Assembly (NCBI GenBank): GCA_036365515.1
Contig: CM070877.1
Coordinates: 14,866,201 to 14,930,200, forward strand
Direction of reading: 5' to 3'
Length of the DNA stretch: 64,000 nt
From: Torymus aiolomorphi
Lineage: Eukaryota > Arthropoda > Insecta > Hymenoptera > Torymidae
Part shown: in pieces, positions 27,501 to 37,850 of the stretch
Numbering within the stretch: the first letter of the stretch is position 1
How the letters are laid out: every line of letters starts with the position of its first letter
Translations under genes and position numbers: made by a program
Notes under the pieces: model-generated
What the model was told of the DNA's origin: nothing
The model's input: the letters and a program-made list of their open reading frames with translations, nothing else
The model's database searches: none

Positions 27501-29813
27501 ATTTTACGTCGGAAATCATGATTTTGAAATTCTTTCCCCACAGATAACATGTTCTAATAATGAGCTGAAAGTCAGATTAAAAATAGGGAGTTCCCGGCGT
27601 TAACGGGTTAAATAAAAATACAAATTTGACAAAAAATTAAGTAACCAAGGAATGTTTTATTCAGAAGATCATTTTATTCCACAAATGTAATGTTATATCC
27701 CCTGCTTTTTGCGAATAAGAACATCGTAAAGTCTTCAAACCTATTATCAAAAGTAACAATCACTCAACAGCAAGCATTCCTTTCGAGCATAACATCATTA
27801 CGTCAAATTGAAAAACAAACATACCCCACACTCCGCGATCTCTAAAGCTAATTATAACTCGGCAAAGTTTCATAAAAAACTAAACACATTTCCCAACACG
27901 ACACGTTACAGGCGAACTGGTACCGGGCGTCGCAGTACTGCCGCTACCACGGCATGCACCTGGCGAGCATAAGCTCGCAGGAGGAGAACGACAAGCTGGA
28001 GAAGCACATCAAAGACTTCGGCCTCGGGCACGAGCACTTCTGGACGTCTGGCACGGACCAGGGCGAGGAGGGCACCTTCTTCTGGATGGCCAACGGCCGG
28101 CCCATCACCTTCGAGAACTGGAACACCGGCGAGCCCAACAATTTCCGGTTTGTATAGTGTCTAGAATTGTGATCTGAGGCTTTATCGAGCTAAACAAAAT
28201 TTAAGTGCTGTTTTCATTTTTGGCCAATCAGCGAGCTGGAAATTTTTGAATAGCCAATCAAATTTCTCAACACCTCGAAAATTTCGACTTGCACCGAACA
28301 CTCGATAAAGCTTCTGGTTTGGGAGGACGAGGGAAATTTGGGTTGCGAAATTGTAGCGCGCGGAAGTGGGTTAGGTAGTGGAAGAAAGGATCAAAGGTGC
28401 AGGCTGGATGTGCGATCGGTTGGGCAAGAAAGTCTTTGGGTTTATTCAGATCAGTGAAAGAGGTGTGGAAACGGTTTTATATTTTTATTTAAATGTTTGG
28501 AAAAGGAAAGGATTGGTTGAGTAGTGGATAAATTTTAATTTATTTTTTGCAAAAAAAAGTTTGAAAAACTAATTATTTTTATTGAAATACTATATCGTGA
28601 TAGTGCCTTCACTAATATGCAAGTCACGTATCTATCGATCTATAAATATAATAAAACATTTCGACTTCTGTGTTGTACGAGAGCTCAAACCCTAATATCT
28701 ATATGTTGATAAAAGAATTTGCTTAAATTAAGTATTGAAAGTAAACAACATTTTGATGAATAATTTAAAATAAATTTTCAGGTATTTACCAGTAAAACAT
28801 TCATTATTTTAAAATTCAAACACCCAATCGACATTCCACATCTTAATTAACAATTGGAATCCGCAAGCAATCACACGTCAAATCTCGCTGCGACTCCGCA
28901 TCCCGCAGCCAATCTCTCAGGCGTAGATTACGCAAGGACACGATCGCCTCTCTCTCCCTCGATCGGACACGCGAATCGAACGAGATGCAATTAGAACATT
29001 AGGCTTTTCTCATTAGTCCCCGGAGGTAGCGCGCGTGTATTGCGGATGTGAGCGTCATTTCTTTACACCGGGCGCCAGATACACTCGCGTGAGAAAAGTC
29101 GTTGCGTGCGTGGGGCTGCATTCAATTTATTCTGATTCGAGACGGTTTTTACAGCGCCGCGCGGTTGATAGTATGGTATAAGTAAAAGTAGAGGCGTTAT
29201 TGATGATTGTTTTGGTGGTATAACATTGATGGTTTGTGGTGAAAGTTACGTATGGGGTAAATGAGATAAATTGTAGTGAGATAATGCAAAATCTCCGTTG
29301 GTGTTTTATAATAAGCTTAATGAATCGTTAATTAGCTGGAGATTGAAGTCACGAATCGGTATCGGTGAATAAGTGGAAAAGGGAGAACGAAGTACGGTAA
29401 TGGTTCTCGGTAACGAAATGCTACACTGTTGTATGTAAAGATCTTGGAACAAAGGTTCAATAGCTATTTTTATAAGTACGAGGAATTGATCTAATTTATT
29501 TAGAGCAACGAGACTATACTGATAATTCAAAATATCAAACTTTATTTTTACTTTATTTCTGTTGAGCAATAACGTTTTCTTCTGCTTCCAATTAATTCCA
29601 GTATTTTCCATATTCATAAAATCGAAAATTTTCAAATCTCGCAAGAAATTAAACATATTCCTAATTCAAATTCTCTCTGATTATTCCATACGCAGATACG
29701 AGAACGGCGAGGAGGAGCACTGCCTGGAGCTGTGGAACCGGGACGGCAAGGGCCTCAAGTGGAACGACAGCCCGTGCAGTTTCGAAACCTTCTTCGTGTG
29801 CGAAGTGCAGTGA
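2279..29813 (+). CDS. Secreted C-type lectin, single EPN-type CRD, 239 aa, five coding exons
   Basis: Joining 2279-2357, 6184-6360, 26356-26465, 27912-28147 and 29696-29813 gives one 239-residue frame, with GT-AG boundaries and matching phases at all four introns (phases 1, 1, 0, 2). Residues 1-20 form a hydrophobic signal peptide, with likely cleavage after GIDA. Residues 21-100 are a polar P/T/Q-rich linker with a dibasic K42-R43 and one N-glycosylation sequon at N26. Residues about 103-239 are a C-type lectin domain with cysteines C132, C210, C228 and C236 in canonical spacing, a WTSGTD motif (166-171), E196-P197-N198 and W223-N224-D225. By family knowledge, EPN plus WND marks Ca2+-dependent binding of mannose-type sugars. 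Insect proteins of this type act in haemolymph recognition of microbes or in extracellular matrix; which role applies here cannot be told. C88 and C91 may add an N-terminal disulfide. Confidence 0.92.
3177..3305. repeat. Convergent (TG)n and (CA)n microsatellites
   Basis: A TG tract at 3177-3232, interrupted once by TATA, is followed after about 28 bases by a CA tract at 3260-3305. The two tracts are complementary, so the pair can fold as a hairpin. Each tract alone is alternating purine-pyrimidine and prone to Z-DNA. Confidence 0.95.
4230..4690. other. CpG-rich skew-switch island in lectin intron 1
   Basis: C/A-rich sequence up to about 4290 gives way to a CG-dense core (4280-4530), then to G/T-rich sequence from 4560 (GAGGTGGGG, GTGTGTGG). 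No exon or conserved motif is recognised in the core. Confidence 0.55.
6184..6360 (+). CDS. Lectin coding exon 2: linker
   Basis: Bounded by acceptor CCGCAG and donor C|GTAAGT, this exon encodes residues 27-85, a P/T/Q/S-rich linker with a dibasic QKRQ sequence and no recognisable domain. Its left flank is extremely C-rich (6001-6120: 49 C against 9 G by hand count) and its right flank G-rich (6421-6540: 47 G against 13 C), so the exon sits at a strand-skew switch. Confidence 0.85.
6905..7025. repeat. (TAG)n and (TA)n microsatellites
   Basis: A TAG tract at 6905-6966, with one TAT interruption, is followed by a (TA)n tract at 6992-7025. Both are simple sequence and likely length-polymorphic. 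Short frames across them are artefacts of the repeat. Confidence 0.95.
7490..8060. other. CpG-rich skew-switch island
   Basis: Left flank 7500-7620 is C/A-rich. The core 7660-7960 is CG-dense and contains ATATATATATAC near 7757. The right flank from 7970 is G-rich (ACGTGGGGAGTG, GTAGGGGGAAA). No coding exon is recognised. Confidence 0.5.
8279..8296 (+). promoter_or_regulatory. CTCF-like insulator site
   Basis: The sequence CCGCTAGGTGGCGCAACC contains a perfect AGGTGGCGC, the core recognised by fly CTCF (established motif). It lies in the 20-kb intron. A single motif match in 64 kb could be chance; a weaker CGGTGGCGC occurs at about 14918-14926. Confidence 0.4.
10090..10610. other. CpG-rich skew-switch island
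   Basis: The left flank 10097-10200 is strongly C/A-rich. The core holds CG-rich sequence and a TATATATATATA run near 10294. The right flank from 10480 is G/T-rich (GACGTGGAG, AGGGGGTTTCGG). No conserved protein is encoded. Confidence 0.5.
10809..11033. mobile_element. Palindromic TA-flanked MITE, 225 bp
   Basis: The ends are perfect inverted repeats beginning CACAGAGAAAAGAAAATC and its complement, and most of the element pairs with itself over about 100-bp arms around a short loop. It is bounded by TA on both sides (10807-10808 and 11034-11035), the target-site duplication of Tc1/mariner-type transposases. It carries no transposase, so it is non-autonomous. Confidence 0.85.
12190..12850. 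other. CpG-rich skew-switch island with (CT)n tract
   Basis: The C/A-rich left flank (12200-12390) leads into a CG-rich core holding a (CT)n tract at 12539-12566. The right flank from 12720 is G/T-rich (GATGGG, GAGGGTTAATGTTGTTGTTGAGG). The CT/GA tract is GAGA-factor-like in sequence. Confidence 0.5.
14249..14284. repeat. (GA)n tract
   Basis: A near-continuous GA repeat on the + strand, interrupted by single bases. It lies on the G-rich side of a CpG-rich island (about 13840-14350) and resembles a GAGA-type regulatory tract. Confidence 0.85.
16988..17237. mobile_element. TA-flanked TIR element, CTCTCTAAA-end family, copy A (250 bp)
   Basis: The left end CCCTCTAAAAATGAATATG pairs with the right end CATATTCATTTTTAGAGAG, with TA on both sides (16986-16987, 17238-17239). 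The inside holds two copies of a roughly 51-bp unit (17057-17107 and 17154-17204) sharing AGTGAATATTC and ending in ACAGT or CCAGT, an internal duplication. No transposase is encoded. Confidence 0.8.
17290..17960. other. CpG-rich skew-switch island
   Basis: C/A-rich left side (17401-17460: 17 C against 3 G by hand count), CG-dense core 17560-17730, then G-rich right side from 17840 (GTGTGGATGATTG, GATGGGAGCGG). No gene is recognised. Confidence 0.5.
18960..19680. other. CpG-rich skew-switch island
   Basis: The left side 19015-19130 is C/A-rich. The core 19250-19480 is CG-dense. The right side 19490-19680 is strongly G-rich (CGGTCGGGAGAG, ACGCGGGGAGCG). Open frames in the core are typical of CG-rich DNA and match no family. 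Confidence 0.5.
21562..21655. repeat. 94-bp inverted repeat
   Basis: TACGACAC...GGCC...AGTTGGAT...CCCGGCG on the left pairs with CGCCGGG...ATCCAACT...GGCC...GTGTCGTA on the right around a loop of about 20 bases. Pairing extends weakly outward through AGTATA. It may be a small non-autonomous transposon; no clear target duplication was found. Confidence 0.75.
22830..23400. other. CpG-rich skew-switch island
   Basis: C/A-rich left flank near 22835-22880, CG-rich core 22960-23220, and a strongly G/T-rich right flank 23230-23400 (AAAGGGCGGAGG, GGGGGGTGTGTC). No exon is recognised. Confidence 0.5.
26356..26465 (+). CDS. Lectin coding exon 3: start of the CRD
   Basis: Acceptor TTTTTACAG and donor AAG|GTAGTA bound 110 bases encoding residues 86-122. 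They include the C88-P-N-C91 pair and the first strand of the lectin fold (FGEKRYYLGIFFK). The exon is short and sits in AT-rich intronic sequence, unlike exons 2 and 4. Confidence 0.88.
26892..27608. mobile_element. 717-bp non-autonomous element with long TIRs
   Basis: The ends begin ACCCGTTAACG and close CGTTAACGGGT, with TA immediately outside on both sides (26890-26891, 27609-27610). Inverted similarity extends about 150-170 bp inward, including AGCTCATTATTAGAACATG on one arm and its complement on the other, plus a shared CGTAAAATTTCATGTACTT block. The middle is unique and AT-rich with no transposase. It fills half of lectin intron 3. Confidence 0.85.
27912..28147 (+). CDS. Lectin coding exon 4: CRD body with EPN motif
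   Basis: Acceptor ACGTTACAG and donor CG|GTTTGT bound the exon, which encodes residues 123-200 plus two bases. It carries C132, the two helices of the fold, WTSGTD (166-171), FFW (178-180), W192 and E196-P197-N198. It is GC-rich against AT-rich introns and is flanked by C-rich sequence on the left and G-rich sequence on the right. Confidence 0.92.
28148..29695 (+). other. Lectin intron 4 (1.5 kb)
   Basis: Phase-2 intron with donor GTTTGT and acceptor ATACGCAG. It contains one CpG-rich skew-switch island around 28790-29290, with a CG-dense core at about 28870-29160, and no coding sequence. Confidence 0.8.
29696..29813 (+). CDS. Lectin coding exon 5: CRD C-terminus with WND motif and stop
   Basis: The exon completes R201 and encodes residues 202-239. 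It contains the E-rich segment before C210, W223-N224-D225, C228 and C236, and ends Glu-Val-Gln-TGA three residues after the last canonical cysteine. This is where C-type lectin domains normally end, so the protein has no C-terminal extension. Confidence 0.92.
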
Positions 29814-30360
29814 CGTCTCTCTCTCTCTCCACCCGATGACCACGTCTCTGCCTTCTCTTGCCTTCTCTTTATACTCTCCTTTCTCTCCTCTGCGCGTGTA
29901 TGCAATCGAGAGACGAAGGACGATATAACAAACGCCTCTTTCTCGATTAAAGAGACTCGATATCCATGTGTGTGCCGCGAATAAATGAGGTTTCGTTCTA
30001 TCGGGTTAATTATATTGTGCACTGTGTGACGCGCGTGTGTTTGTACCGGTGAAGATGTGAAAGTAAGGACTAGGGGAGAGATTTTCTTGATTGGTATGTA
30101 ATCTGGGAAGTGTGCATCGATGCGGCGACGATGTGATATATATAATGAAGAGGAAATTTTTAAGTGAGACTGGGCGAGGTTCGTCGATTCGCATTTTGCA
30201 GCTGGTTGATTGTGAAATTAAGAACGAAGAGAAAATTTGGTACTATTTGGATAGGAATATGTTAAATTGGTATAATGTAGTGTTGATAATGTAGGAAACC
30301 TGTTGGAAAAAGAAATATTGATAGTGCTATAAAAAATAAATGAAATTCAATAAAACAGGC
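29814..30360 (+). other. Probable lectin 3' UTR
   Basis: Pyrimidine-rich sequence (CTCTCTCTC) follows the stop. AATAAA motifs occur at 29980-29985, 30335-30340 and 30349-30354 and are candidate cleavage signals. Which one is used cannot be decided from sequence. Confidence 0.5.
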
Positions 30361-33300
30361 GATAAAAAGGTAGACGTTGCTGTAATGCGATTGAAGGATA
30401 AATACTTAGTTTTATGTAACAAAAGCGATAATACTCAGGAAAATTGTCTCTCTTACTTAGCGTAATAGTTTCTTTTCTTTTGATTAAAACTAGGCGTTAC
30501 TCTGTGCATAACTTTGTCAATGCAGTAATTGTGTAACCATTTTATTTAATTTAAATATCGTATAATATAGATCTGCGATGGAACGAAACGATTTATGTGA
30601 ATATGTAAACGAAAGTTGACGTGTAATATTGTTCATAGATACTATTAGAGAAAAAAAAACTCACCATAAAAATAATTAAAATGAAAATGACAAAATAAAA
30701 ATAGAACTTAGGGTATTCCGTTCGGTATATTAAGTAAACAATCAAAAAGAGATAATAGGTAAGGTTTTTCTCGTAAAGCCAAAACGTAGAGTTAATAACT
30801 TAAGTATAATATTGTAATACGCATACTTTTCCACGCACATCTAAGGACAGTAATTTTCGAAATCCCCGTGTGGATAGAGTTTCAGGGCTAGTAATATTTT
30901 ATAACGTTATAATTCGTCCTAGTCTGTAAACATTACTTTTTTCAGAAGCACAACGATGTAGATTTTTTCTATTAATTATCAAAAATTAAAGGCATGTACA
31001 ATACATCGTTGTGTTTCCCGATCGCTAATTTTCATTGCGATTATATATAAGTATATATAAGCATGTATAAGTAAACACTGCGTGTTTGAATGAGGCATTG
31101 CGCGCGCGCGTGAACTTACCGACCGCGGGTAAGTGTAATTCTTGCGCGACCTGCAGCGAACGCTGCAGAGTAGCCGCACATTCTGTAAAGAGTCGAACTG
31201 CCTGTTTGTTTTTTTATAAATAAAAGTTTTTACTCGATGACTTTTGCAGTTTTTTTCTTTTTTTTTTGGGTCACAAGGTATGGAATATCTTTGCAAGATT
31301 CGTTTTCTCCGCTTATTGCGTAATAAGGCAGTCGACTACTGGCAGCAGGATTGTTAGTTAACAATTTTTTTATTGTTAGCATTGCACTCGTTAAAAATAA
31401 AAAAATAATGATTTTTCGTAACGCAGAGAGCGGAGCTGTCATTATAGGCGTTGGCACTGCACAATGCGAAAAAAAAACGAAAAAAACGAAAAATTCGAAT
31501 TTTTGAAACGAAAATCTCATTAATGTTCCCGAGTTGTAAAATTTTATATTTATGGACGACAGTTTAACTGGATGTGAGTGTCTTACTTTATATAACTAAA
31601 GGATAAAGTAGTCTGGAAGTTGGATTTCGAGCAGAAAAACTTGGGTATTGAAGAATAATTATTTAAAAACGGTCAACATTTTTATTTTATTTTTGAATTA
31701 CTAAATGGTTTTAGTTAATAAAAACGAATCATTATAGATACATGTAACTGAAAATAATTGCCACTATTATTTTAAACAAAGCTAAAAATTGTCATATTAA
31801 TAATATAGAACAAGATCCACGCTAAATCAAAATTACTGTATGTGCATCTGCGTTGAACACAAAACAGAATTACTAAATTAGTGTATGACAATTTTTTAAA
31901 ACAAAACATCAGTCAAGTATATTTGTGTTGTTGTTGTTGTATACAACCACTTGTCCTCTTAAATTTTCACAATATAAAATTGCTATTCTTGCGATTATTT
32001 AAAACTATTTTACTGAAGAATGTGAAAAAATATCACGTGACCCGGTCAATAATTGACTTCCCGAGCCATTAACAGCTGCAACTATAATCTTATCAAATAA
32101 TTTTTCTAATTTTTCCAACATTACAACATAAATTACACATCACAACTAACGCTCGATTCCCACCATTTCCCCCCCTATACAAATCGAGCCCCGATCATCG
32201 ACAACAAGGTTACAACACATCGATGCACGAGGAAGCCTCTCGCCTCTTTGGGAATTTTCTAATTCGACGCGCGGAGCGGTGTTTCGAAAAAGAAAATGCT
32301 AAAAAGGCGCATGGACTGCGTGCGCGAGAGGAGCAGGATTACAGCTACGGTGAGTTGACATCGCGCAATCGCCAATTACCGGCGATGCACACACGTGTTC
32401 ATTTTTTTTTTTACCCGATTGCGTGTGGAATTGTTGATGTGTCCCACGTGGGATGCAAGATGAGGCGGGTCAAGGTCGATGTGGATGCGGGCTTGTGACA
32501 GATTGTGGTGCGCAGGAAATTTTCGGTGATATGAATGTTTTTTTGGGTGAATCATCAGCGATTTGTCAAGAAAAGTAACATCATTTATTTATGTTAATGT
32601 CAGGTTTGGGAAAATTACATAATGCATGTTTTGAAATGTGTGCTTGGTATTTTCTTTCTGTAATACTAAAAAGGTAGATTTTTAGCTTTTTCATGGGATT
32701 TAGTGATATCTTTTTGGGATCGACACTTTGGCCTACTTTTATAATGAGATATTTTTGTACTGAAGAATTGCCTATGTTACATGTAATTATTGGTCGATCT
32801 GACGGAGGCAATAAAAATGAAATCAACACTTAGATTTCAAGTTACATAAAGTTACCTGAAGAATTGTCTGTTTGGATTAGGTTGATAACTTATTAGAGTA
32901 TTCTCAAAAATTATCTATTTATAACGAGCCACAAACGAGTAAGACGAGGTTATTTAAGATCCATTATTGCCTTTTCAGAATTTACTCCATGAAATTTGCA
33001 AGGGCAACGAGAATTTAACTAAAGAATTACTTTTTACTTGTTAACAAAAGCGACGTTATTTGCCGAATTTAAAAATCTGGGATTATACATCCGAAATAAT
33101 TGATGAATACATATAATAATCATAGTAACAGTTTTGAAAATTGAAAAATCTTTTTGAAAAAATAATGAAAAGAAAAATCGAAAAATAGAAACTTTTTTTG
33201 AGAATTGTGTATGTTTAAGGTTTAACTGCCAGCGATTCATGAGAACTACAGTTTGCTTTATCAAGATACATCTAAATCTCGAAATGAATTCTTACACATG

Positions 33301-35114
33301 TAAGAATGTTATTATACCTTTAACATACCTAGATTTATTTACCCACTTAAAAACATTCATTCAATGTATATAAACCAAACTCTCCAGAACCTTCTACACC
33401 AAATCCCCACCGCTTCATTCAATCTCATACCTATCAGCCGAAATCTCCACCATAGTAGAAAGGCGCGCACTGAACGATACCGTACTTACAGTGCCTTTTT
33501 TGTCGCCTCGCGGAATTCGCGAGGACGCGAAATACCGCGAGCCGCGAGAGTTTCACTTTTCTTTGCGCACGGGCGCGCGCGACGCGGTGTAAGTATGTAC
33601 ATAACAATGGCACTGCGCCGCCGGCTGGAAAATGATATCGCATGGTTAATGACGCCTGAACGTTTGTTGGGAATACGGAGACGGTTGTTTGAATTGAGGC
33701 GGCGGCAAAATTCTTGTTTCAGATTTGTTGTGTTTTATGAAGATTTTATGCGATTTGTGCGGTGACTTTCTTTTATGAAAAATACAAACAGAAATGTTTT
33801 TATTTTCTGGCAGATGTAATAAAAAATTGTCCCGCGCGGGTATGGTATTATACTAAAGAAAGAATATTCGAGATTGCCGGACTTCTTTTGTGAAAAATTT
33901 ATGTATCATAACTGAATTTTATGGGTATTATTCAATAGAACTAATAAAAGAAGATATATAATTAAAAAATTGCATGAGTATTAGTTGTTGAACCGCGAAG
34001 CGTGAGTCAATATCCGCTCTAAACGTGTTATTATTCCAAGTAACGACTAAACCAAAAATAAAAACAATCTTCCCCCCCCCCTGTTACACTGATAAAAAAA
34101 AGTCTCCTTATCTCGTGACGCGTTCCACTCGCTGAAGTGATAAATCGTCCTGCACCGAGCGAAGGATATAACGGCGCTCGAATTTGGTATAATAAAGCAC
34201 GCAGTCGATCTTCGCAGCCCGAACGGCCTGTCCCCGTTCATCACCGTCAGTGTGTGAATGCGCGAGTGAGAGTAAGTACGTGTGAGTACGTGACGGAGGG
34301 AAAAAGAGGAGGAGAGGGAGATAATGTATACATACATTTCGACTGGTTTTCGCGCTGGGTGGTTGTAATCCTGTTTTATCGGTGTAGATATTTTAGTTCT
34401 ATTGGGGTACTGAAAATTTTATTATTTTTGCATATCCTGGTAGAATATCTTTCCTTTTTGTTGATTTTTTTAAACAGGTCTTCTCTATGGAAATGCTGTA
34501 AGGGTTATTAGATAAATGATTTTATAAATGAGAAAAGAAGTATGACATTAAAAATAAAAAACAAAATTCCAGATTAAAGTATTATTTAATTTACATAATT
34601 ATTATAATTGCGAATGTTATATTTTTCAAATCAAAGAATTGTATTGGTTCAAGAATCAAACTTAGAATTGAAGAAGCACAGCTAAAACGAGTCACAGATT
34701 TTCAATCTGAATTTTCAAAATGTCACTCTCAAAATTATTACCGCAACCTACTCATTATGCAAAAGCGCAAAACTACTATAAAAAAAATAATAGTCGCCCG
34801 AATAATTGTTTTACCGGATACCATCTTTTCCATTACATAAGCTCAACTATACTAAAAAGCCGAAATATACAAATTCTGTGTGAAAAAGGTCTTATCTTGT
34901 CGCAAACTTTACGACAACGGCTAATGCTGCGCAATTCCGATGTCCTGCATGCGTGTCTCCATTAAGCATTATTTTCCGTTGGATGTGCGCGAGTGTCGTT
35001 GCGGTCAAAGAAAATGCACTAACGAAGAAGTCAAGAGATGCCTGGATCCTTTCACTTTTCGGAAAAGCGAAGTGAGAAGATCGTGTTGGGATTGGTGTTT
35101 GTATGAAGACGCAG
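30361..35114. other. Gene-free stretch downstream of the lectin
   Basis: No exon with recognisable protein similarity was found on either strand. AT-rich sequence is punctuated by CpG-rich skew-switch islands near 32070-32520, 33320-33730 and 34020-34390. Short open frames are scattered and unrelated to known families. Confidence 0.5.
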
Positions 35115-35115
35115 G

Positions 35116-35195
35116 GACCCTGGTAGAAATTATCTCTATCGAAAATAGCCAGGAAGTTAATAAATAGCTAGTAAAAATAGCTAATTTCTGGGTAG
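35116..35195. repeat. Degenerate relative of the CCCTGGTAG-end element
   Basis: CCCTGGTAGAAATTA at 35116-35130 matches the end of the palindromic element at 48656-48753. The distal side (TAATTTCTGGGTAG) only partly pairs with it, so this looks like a decayed or rearranged copy. Confidence 0.4.
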
Positions 35196-35276
35196 TGGGG
35201 AAACGATTTTTCTGGTCATATTCTATTTAATGGAGATAAGGTAACCTTAAAATGTTTTTACTAAATTTTCTCTGTA

Positions 35277-35426
35277 CTCTCTAAAGTTAAATTAGTGAAA
35301 ATTGCTCCATCATTTCAATTAGTAGAAAAAACTACTAATTTATTAGTGAATATTCACTAATAAATTAGAAGTGTTTTCTACTAATTGAAATGGTGGAGCA
35401 ATTTTCACTAATTCAACTTTAGAGAG
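35277..35426. mobile_element. TA-flanked TIR element, CTCTCTAAA-end family, copy B (150 bp)
   Basis: An almost complete palindrome: CTCTCTAAAGTTAAATTAGTG at the left pairs with the right end, which closes CAACTTTAGAGAG, around a core AGTGAATATTCACT. TA flanks both sides (35275-35276, 35427-35428). It is non-autonomous. Confidence 0.85.
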
Positions 35427-35926
35427 TAATCTGATCATGTATTTAAACCGAAATATTAAAAAAAGATAGCTAACCAAAACGTAAACACGAATTATTGGTA
35501 TTTAATTCGTTTATAGTACTGTTTTAGGGGATACAAACGAAGACAATGATTTTTCCGCTTGATTTTGTCTCTCTCACTCCTCGCCATAATAGCAAGCCTC
35601 TTACTAGCCATTTCCTAACTAAAAAAACGCCAACTTTGATATCTTTTAAATATTCATAAATAACATAATGTAAATTTGCGAAAAAACTTATTCTATTATT
35701 CTGTCTATTAAATGGTGAATATGATCGGAAAAATCGTTCCATCGATGGATAGAAATGGCCAAGAAAAGTGTTTTTTTGACGATTATTGGTGAATCTAGCT
35801 ATTTATTAGGTAAATAATGGAATCGATTTCCACCAGGGAGAAATGTTATGTATTTGCAGAAAAGATAAATTTAAAATTTGATGTCTTTATTCGTACATAT
35901 TTACTGTATTATAATATATTGACTTT

Positions 35927-36032
35927 GTAACGTCAAGGTTGCCAAAAGTTAGCTTTTGACGTTAAAACTACTTAAAATAATAATTTATCGCAGTTTTAAC
36001 GTCAAAAACTAACTTTTGTGCAGGGACGTTAC
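35927..36032. repeat. 106-bp inverted repeat
   Basis: GTAACGTC...CCAAAAGTTAG...TTTTGACGTTAAAACT pairs with AGTTTTAACGTCAAAA...CTAACTTTTG...GACGTTAC around an AT-rich loop. Similar words recur at 57230-57250 and 57448-57471, suggesting a repeat family. Confidence 0.7.
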
Positions 36033-37765
36033 GAGCCATACGACCTTAAGTAAAGTCCCCTGAAACATTGATAAAGTTATTGATAAGTTTAAAATGTATA
36101 TAGGACTCCGGTTTTCCGAGTCAGACTATCAGTCATGTCTCATTTGTTTTAACAATTATTTTATGTTATGGTTAACACTCTTAATTAAAGTATTTTTTAA
36201 ACGTTTTACACAATTACAGCTTATTCATTCTTAATTGTAGAATTATATTTTTTAAGTATCTAGGAGAAAAAGTAAAGCGAGTTAAATATGTTTCACGTGT
36301 TGCAAGAATATTTCAACCATTTTAAAGAATATATAGAACGCAGTTCATTCATTCATTTGACAATTTAGTTTTAGCATTCAGTTTTTTTCTGACAATTCCA
36401 AGACTACCGGAAAAGAAATTTGTGTAAAACTATCATTGATGACAATAAAATAGAGAAATCAAAACAAATATTACACGCGAAGGTAAGACAATACATAAAT
36501 AACTTATATCAGTTCTTTTCTGTGTTGTACACTCTTCATACCTAGTATTAGTTTCTATTTATATCCAAAGATCTTAAAATAACATAGCCTTGGAACGGAT
36601 ATAATGTTTTTAATCTCTAGTTGTGTAATTAAGATGTGCCGTATAAAATGAAAGCAACGTATTTTTCATATTATGTCATTTTAAGCCAGTATTAACATTA
36701 AAACATATGTTAAAAGTCGGGCTACCGCGCGACAAATATAAAGTTGCGAAGATCTTGGAAGGAATCATTGGGTATTTATTTATAACGTAATTGTCCGTGA
36801 GCGCGTACTTCTATTTGGCTACAAATCACTGGCAAACACGTAAAAAACCTACTATTCAAACAATAAAAGCTTGTATACAAACGTAAGAATTGCTTTTCCC
36901 GATAATCGTAAAGAATCGAATGGAAAAATCGCGAGAATTCAAACTGCGAAAGACGAGAAATGTGTGTTGTCCGACATTTTTCACGCCAGCGCTTAGGACA
37001 TTGCATGCAGATATTTTTCAAGTTTTTCGATAGTTTAAGGTACCTATTAAGAATCGGATAAACATGTATTGAAATTGCAAGTCACTTAAGAATGCAAATT
37101 GAAACATACAAGGTGGAAAATATGCGTGAATTGCATAAGCACTTTCTTCAATAATATGGATTTTTTCTGCGGAAATTTCAATAGGGTATTAAAAACAAGA
37201 ATAAGACTCAACTATACGAGATTTAGTCTTTTATTAACTATAAAGAGAAAATTGCAATGATATTGCAACATTGTTTCTTCTTGTCAATTTTCTATTTCAT
37301 TAATATGTCAAAACTTAATATACTTTTGTTTATGTTGAGCTATCTTAGGAACGCGTCGAGTATAATGGTATAGTATAATAACGTATTCATTTAATAAATT
37401 GAGTATACTTTATATTTTCAGATAAAATAAGTTGTTTGACGATTTTTATAATTCGAATAATAGTTTGTATATCTAAATAACCTCTTTAAACGTACAAAGG
37501 AAACCATAAGGAAGTAAAATAGAGGCAAATAAATTAGATATCTTTAAAGCACAAAAGTATTTTTGTTTAAGATATTTTTTCATCACAAAATTTAGTTCAG
37601 TGCACCAAAATCGTCAAATCCTATATATATATATATATTACGATTTCATAATTTTCACAACATGAGTTTTTACATTACAGAACGTCATTTTTAAATAAAA
37701 AATTTGAATATAAAATATACGTTAATACTAGCAACATCGAACAACTCATCTCTTGGCCACATATA
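36033..37765. other. AT-rich gene-free stretch
   Basis: No coding exon is recognised. A (TA)n tract lies at 37622-37639. A TATATAG at 36330-36336 and a consensus donor AAG|GTAAGA at 36483 were seen, but the spacing does not make a convincing non-coding first exon. Confidence 0.45.
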
Positions 37766-37850
37766 GAATTAGTGAATATTCACTAATTCTACGGTGGAGT
37801 AATTTTAACTAACGTTTAGTGGTTTTTGCACTAATTCAACTTTAGAGAGG
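37766..37850. mobile_element. CTCTCTAAA-end family, partial copy C
   Basis: The palindromic core GAATTAGTGAATATTCACTAATTC is followed by a right arm closing CTAATTCAACTTTAGAGAG, matching copy B at 35277-35426. The left arm is missing, so this is a truncated copy. Confidence 0.75.

Noticed and set aside
32150..32162. tRNA B-box-like word CGCTCGATTCC
   Set aside because: No A box or cloverleaf at the proper distance.
34940..35167. 75-codon cysteine-containing frame
   Set aside because: Several cysteines but no signal peptide, no known spacing, and it overlaps a degenerate repeat at 35116; treated as chance.
36330..36483. Possible TATA box, initiator and donor forming a non-coding first exon
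   Set aside because: TATATAG and the nearest TCAGT are about 50 bases apart, too far for a standard core promoter, and the donor alone is weak evidence.
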